From Bryobacteraceae bacterium (GTDB lineage: Bacteria > Acidobacteriota > Terriglobia > Bryobacterales > Bryobacteraceae): DNA of 64,000 nt. Below, one piece after another: positions 60,878 to 64,000 of this stretch. The position numbers were made by a program, and so were the translations under genes. Under the pieces are notes generated by a model. It was not told the origin of the DNA. It did no database searches and saw only the letters and a list, made by a program, of their open reading frames with translations. Where the stretch lies: assembly GCA_019187195.1 (NCBI GenBank), contig JABAQT010000004.1, positions 29,233 to 93,232 of the forward strand, given 5' to 3'. The first letter of the stretch is position 1, and each line of letters begins with the position of its first letter.

Positions 60878-60944
60878 CAAGCAGATGGTATAACGATTGC
60901 CGTCCCCTCCGCAGCGGCGAGCCGCCGCGCAACTTCCCGGCGTC

Positions 60945-62693
60945 CTAGCGGATCAATGTGATCTTGCGAACACGGACGCCCGCGGACTTGTCGTCGTCCG
61001 GCAAACTAAAGCCGATGTACCGGTCATCCCTGGCCACCTGGAGCGTTCCCTTCACCTTTCTGGTGACAAACTCACCGCCGGTGCTCTCGATCCGGCCTTC
61101 CACGGCGCGCGGCGCGTTCTGGCCGTCATACGCTCCGATCCGGAATTCACTTCCCGCCGCTTTCGAGTCGCAGGCATAGGTGATTTCCACGCTGTAGTTC
61201 CCTTCCAGGCTTTCATAGGGATACCACCACAGTTCGTTCTTCTCCGTATCCACATTCTTAAAGTTGGTCGCTGACATGGACTTCCTGTCATAGCGGATCT
61301 CCTCGCCCCGCAATCTCGCCGTCCAGGCATAGAGGTCGAGCTTCGCGGGCAGCGAGCCACTGGCGAAGCCCGCCGCCACCCGCGGAGTTGTGCCGGCGAT
61401 ATCAAGCACCAGCACGCTGTCGTAGGGATCCACCGGCGCCTCGGGAAGCGTGAATTGAAGCGTGTTTCCTTCGCGTTTGTAGGGCACATCCTTCCCGTTC
61501 GCCAGGAAGTACGCCTTCTTCACTTCGCTTTCCAGACCCTCGAAGCGAAATTCGCGACCCGGCCAGTTGATCAGGTGGAGATACACTTTCCCCGGCTTCA
61601 CCGTGCAGCGCCAGGTGATGTCCGGAAAATAGAAGGGACTCGCCGACGTGCCATAAATCGACTCGCCATTCACATCGAGCCACTTCCCGATGGTTCGCAA
61701 TATGCTCTGGCTCTCCTCGGGAATCAGGCCTTCCGCGGTCGGCCCCACGTTCAGCAGATAGTTCCCGCCCTTTGAGACGATATCGGCCAGTTTCGCGATC
61801 AAATCCGCCGGCGCTTTCCAGTTGTGATCGTTCTTCTTGAAACCCCAGGTGTCATTCAACGTCGCCGGAACTTCCCACTTTGTTTTTGAGTAGACCTGGA
61901 TTGGAATCGCATTGTCCCCGGTTTGCAGGTAGTCGCCCTTCCCGTGCCCGATGCGGCTGTTGATGAGGCACATCGGCTGGAGTGTTTTCACCATCCGCCG
62001 CAGGTCCGTCACCTGCTGATCGGAGAGCATGCCCGGCGTATCGAACCAGATCAGGCTCAATTGTCCGTAGCCCGTCAGAATCTCCTTCACCTGCGGCATC
62101 ACCTTGTCCCGCAGATACTGCTGCGAGTTGCGCCCGGCCGGAAAGTCCCAGGTGTTGCCGCGTCCGTTCGGCTCGTGCCAGTCCTGGTCCTGCGAGTAGT
62201 AGAAACCAAATCCCAACCCGGCCGCGGCGCACGCCGCCGACAGATCCTTCATCGGATCGCGAGCGAAAGGCGTGGCGTCCACGATGTTGTATTTCGAAAC
62301 CTTCGAGCCGTACATGGCGAACCCATCATGGTGTTTCGAGGTGATCACCACATACTTCATGCCCGCATCCTTGGCTACCTGCGCCCACTCCCCGGCATTG
62401 AACTTTACCGGATTGAACTGCTTCGCCAGTTGCTCGTACTCCTTCACCGGAATCCTGGCGCGGTTCATGATCCATTCGCCGATGCCGCGAACATACTGTC
62501 CTTTCCATTCGCCGGCGGGGATGGCATATAGACCCCAGTGGATGAACATGCCGAACTTTTCGTCATCGAACTTTTTCAGCGCCTCCGCCGTCTGGCCGGG
62601 CGACTCCGCTGGTTGCTTCGGGTTGCCTCCACAAGCGCTCAGGCCCGCCAGCAGCACCGCGCACACAGCCATCCTCCACGGAGAGCGTTTCAT
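60945..62693 (-). CDS. Alpha-L-fucosidase, glycoside hydrolase family 29 (lipoprotein)
   Basis: A 582-residue enzyme. ATG 62693 follows GGGGGA by 8-9 bases and gives a lipoprotein signal ending LSAC-GG. GH29 marks: FDDEKFGMFIHWGLYAIPAG, YVVITSKHHDGFAMYGS, the nucleophile strand LIWFDTPGML, and GGNYLLNVGPTAEGLIPEE. The C-terminal 150 residues form extra beta-sandwich domains (RVRKITLIR end) that the first GH29 of this window lacks. Its anchor suggests action at the inner or outer membrane face, removing fucose from imported oligosaccharides. Confidence 0.94.
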   Translation of the reverse strand: MKRSPWRMAVCAVLLAGLSACGGNPKQPAESPGQTAEALKKFDDEKFGMFIHWGLYAIPAGEWKGQYVRGIGEWIMNRARIPVKEYEQLAKQFNPVKFNAGEWAQVAKDAGMKYVVITSKHHDGFAMYGSKVSKYNIVDATPFARDPMKDLSAACAAAGLGFGFYYSQDQDWHEPNGRGNTWDFPAGRNSQQYLRDKVMPQVKEILTGYGQLSLIWFDTPGMLSDQQVTDLRRMVKTLQPMCLINSRIGHGKGDYLQTGDNAIPIQVYSKTKWEVPATLNDTWGFKKNDHNWKAPADLIAKLADIVSKGGNYLLNVGPTAEGLIPEESQSILRTIGKWLDVNGESIYGTSASPFYFPDITWRCTVKPGKVYLHLINWPGREFRFEGLESEVKKAYFLANGKDVPYKREGNTLQFTLPEAPVDPYDSVLVLDIAGTTPRVAAGFASGSLPAKLDLYAWTARLRGEEIRYDRKSMSATNFKNVDTEKNELWWYPYESLEGNYSVEITYACDSKAAGSEFRIGAYDGQNAPRAVEGRIESTGGEFVTRKVKGTLQVARDDRYIGFSLPDDDKSAGVRVRKITLIR

Positions 62694-62730
62694 GAAAAAT
62701 TCCCCCATTGGTATGATTCAGTCCGGGTTA

Positions 62731-62760
62731 GTTGTATCACGCATATTTCACCAGCGTCAA
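62731..62760 (-). promoter_or_regulatory. Candidate promoter of the lipoprotein fucosidase
   Basis: On the minus strand TTGACG (62760-62755) and TACAAC (62736-62731) are 18 bases apart, followed by about 35 bases of leader containing the Shine-Dalgarno of the gene at 62693. The patch is AT-rich compared with its surroundings. Confidence 0.42.
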
Positions 62761-62824
62761 CCTGAAAGCAGGATGGAGGGCAACGCGGCGGAGACGCCGG
62801 TTTGGGCGATGCTACGCTGGTCTG

Positions 62825-63529
62825 ATGCCGGCGGGAACGCCCCTTGCAAAGCCGAATTTTCCGCTCTTCGGAATCACGCATGTGCTGATTCTTCTTTCCA
62901 TACCAGTGACGGCGGGAGGATTGGCGTATTGGGCGCGACGCGGCGGGCGGGCCGTCGAGACCGGGCGGCGTCTGCTCGGCGGGCTTCTGTTGCTGAATGA
63001 GTTGGGGTGGTATGGATTCAAACTGTACAAGGGCTGGTTCCAGTTTCCCGCGGGGTTGCCGCTGCAGTTGTGCGACCTCACGTTGTGGTGCACGATACTG
63101 GCGGCGTTTACGCGGCGGCAGGCGGTGTTCGAGTTCGCGTTCTTCACGGGACTGGCGGGGGCGCTGATGGCGGTGTTGACGCCGGATTTGTGGGAGCCGT
63201 TTCCCTCCTATCCGACGATCTATTTTTTCGTGGCGCATTGCGGGATCGCGGCCACGCTGCTGTATCTGTGGTGGAGCGGCGCGGCGCGCCCGCGGGCGGG
63301 ATGCGTGCGGCGGGTGATGCTGCTCGCAAACGGCTACGCGGTCTTTATAGGGGTGTTCAACGCCGTGTTTCACACGAATTACATGTACCTCTGCCGGAAG
63401 CCGCGGAACGCGTCCCTGCTCGACTATATGGGGCCATGGCCGGTGTACATTCTGACCGGGGAAGTGGTGGCGCTGTGTCTGTTCGGCTTGTTGTGGGCGC
63501 CGTTCCGCCGGCGCGGGATGGTATCTTGA
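62825..63529 (+). CDS. TIGR02206/YwaF-type integral membrane protein
   Basis: A 234-residue protein; ATG 62825 starts the conserved part (FPLFGITHVLILLSIPV). It has about six or seven membrane helices and the family marks GWYGFKLYKGWFQFPAGLPLQLCDL, PSYPTIYFFVAHCG and AVFHTNYMYLCRKP. Function is unknown in all relatives I know. The gene before is divergent; the enoyl-CoA hydratase gene follows by 19 bases on the same strand. Third-codon positions are strongly G-ending, like the next gene. Confidence 0.88.
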   Translation: MPAGTPLAKPNFPLFGITHVLILLSIPVTAGGLAYWARRGGRAVETGRRLLGGLLLLNELGWYGFKLYKGWFQFPAGLPLQLCDLTLWCTILAAFTRRQAVFEFAFFTGLAGALMAVLTPDLWEPFPSYPTIYFFVAHCGIAATLLYLWWSGAARPRAGCVRRVMLLANGYAVFIGVFNAVFHTNYMYLCRKPRNASLLDYMGPWPVYILTGEVVALCLFGLLWAPFRRRGMVS

Positions 63530-63548
63530 TTGCCTCGGGAACATTTCC

Positions 63549-64000
63549 ATGTACGAACAGATTCTTTACGATGTGTCGGACGCGGTGGCGACGGTAACGT
63601 TGAACCGTCCGGACAAGTTGAACGCCTGGACGCGGCGGATGGAGGAGGAGACGGCGGCGGCGATCTGGAGCGCGGCGGCGGATGAGGAAGTCCGCGCGAT
63701 TGTCCTGACCGGCGCGGGCCGGGGATTCTGCGCGGGCGCGGACATGAGCCTGTTGAGTTCGATCTCGCGCAGCGGGGAGGCGAGCGAGCACGGGAAAGTG
63801 AGCGGCGGCGCGTTGGAGGATGCCCAGCGGCATTCCTGGCTGCTGAGCGTGCCGAAGCCGGTGATCGCGGCGATCAACGGGCCGGCGGTGGGTTTGGGCT
63901 TCGTCATCCCGCTGTATTGCGATTTCCGGCTGGCGGCGGAATCGGCGAGCTTCAACGTGATCTTTTCGCGGCGCGGATTGATTGCCGAATACGGAATGGC
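63549..64000 (+). CDS. Enoyl-CoA hydratase/isomerase family protein (3' end outside window)
   Basis: The first 150 codons are present. The crotonase fold is plain: VATVTLNRPDKLNAWTRRM, IVLTGAGRGFCAGADMSLL (oxyanion-hole region 1), VPKPVIAAINGPAVGLGFVIPL (oxyanion-hole region 2), DFRLAAESASF. Crotonases hydrate or isomerise enoyl-CoA in fatty or aromatic acid breakdown; the catalytic Glu of true hydratases (usually in the GxGxxLxxxCD region and 20 residues on) cannot be judged because the gene is cut. A cytoplasmic enzyme. Confidence 0.92.
   Translation, partial: MYEQILYDVSDAVATVTLNRPDKLNAWTRRMEEETAAAIWSAAADEEVRAIVLTGAGRGFCAGADMSLLSSISRSGEASEHGKVSGGALEDAQRHSWLLSVPKPVIAAINGPAVGLGFVIPLYCDFRLAAESASFNVIFSRRGLIAEYGM

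Noticed and set aside
1..64000. CRISPR array, prophage, insertion sequence or rRNA.
   Set aside because: I saw no regularly spaced short repeats, no phage or transposase proteins and no rRNA motifs. A repeat finder and covariance-model search would settle small cases.
62825..64000. Possible foreign origin of the last two genes because of G-ending codons, in contrast to the C-ending codons of the gene at 1-2675.
   Set aside because: Several core-looking genes (12744-14647, 17310-20471) show the same G-ending style, so it may reflect gene strand or expression. It needs a codon-usage calculation.

Overview
The window reads as chromosomal DNA of a high-GC soil or sediment bacterium of the phylum Acidobacteriota, most likely the Bryobacterales/Solibacter lineage. 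This is inferred from family content, since no rRNA or marker gene is present. The pointers are three large Oar-like TonB-dependent outer-membrane proteins, two proteins of the 'VWFA-related Acidobacterial domain' type, CRTAC1/ASPIC proteins, a PQQ dehydrogenase with a C-terminal haem domain, and many Tat- or Sec-exported sugar enzymes. I see no phage, insertion sequence, CRISPR array or rRNA gene. There is one tRNA, Leu(UAA).

Layout. 1-7.0 kb: the 3' part of a TonB-dependent receptor, a coupled protein of carboxypeptidase-regulatory-like repeats, and a convergent receptor-like barrel. 7.1-11.7 kb: a TPR lipoprotein facing a VWA protein and its MoxR/Mg-chelatase-type AAA+ ATPase. 11.7-17.1 kb: a glycerophosphodiesterase, a TrmB-type regulator coupled to an exported TIM-barrel sugar isomerase, a CehA/McbA PHP hydrolase and a Tat-exported aldo/keto reductase. 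17.3-28.8 kb: a complete TonB receptor, a Gfo/Idh/MocA oxidoreductase, tRNA-Leu, an alpha-L-fucosidase, a PQQ dehydrogenase, a partial tandem duplication carrying a dead gene start, and two coupled secreted hydrolase-like proteins. These fit capture and breakdown of plant or microbial glycans.

28.9-43.6 kb is one same-strand run with mostly 1-4 base overlaps: arginase, D-Ala-D-Ala ligase, an S41 protease, a TPR/VCBS/ASPIC protein, a membrane pentahaem cytochrome with TPRs, a CRTAC1 protein, an FHA-DUF4123 protein, a CuA subunit II, a haem-copper oxidase subunit I and a SCO copper chaperone. It is the most distinctive part of the window. The subunit I keeps all six metal-ligand histidines but has Asn where oxygen-reducing enzymes carry the cross-linked Tyr, so the operon may encode a nitric-oxide-reductase-type or otherwise unusual terminal enzyme fed by a new cytochrome/ASPIC module.

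43.6-64 kb: two VWA proteins with degenerate metal sites, a DUF1992 protein, a phosphodiesterase, a thioredoxin-like protein and an MFS transporter, a beta-helix protein, a 1122-residue orphan secreted protein, a fused membrane/spermidine-synthase-like protein, a penicillin acylase family hydrolase, a CNNM/CorC protein, a VOC protein, a second (lipoprotein) alpha-L-fucosidase, a TIGR02206-type membrane protein, and the 5' part of an enoyl-CoA hydratase cut by the window end. No gene-free stretch exceeds 300 bases.
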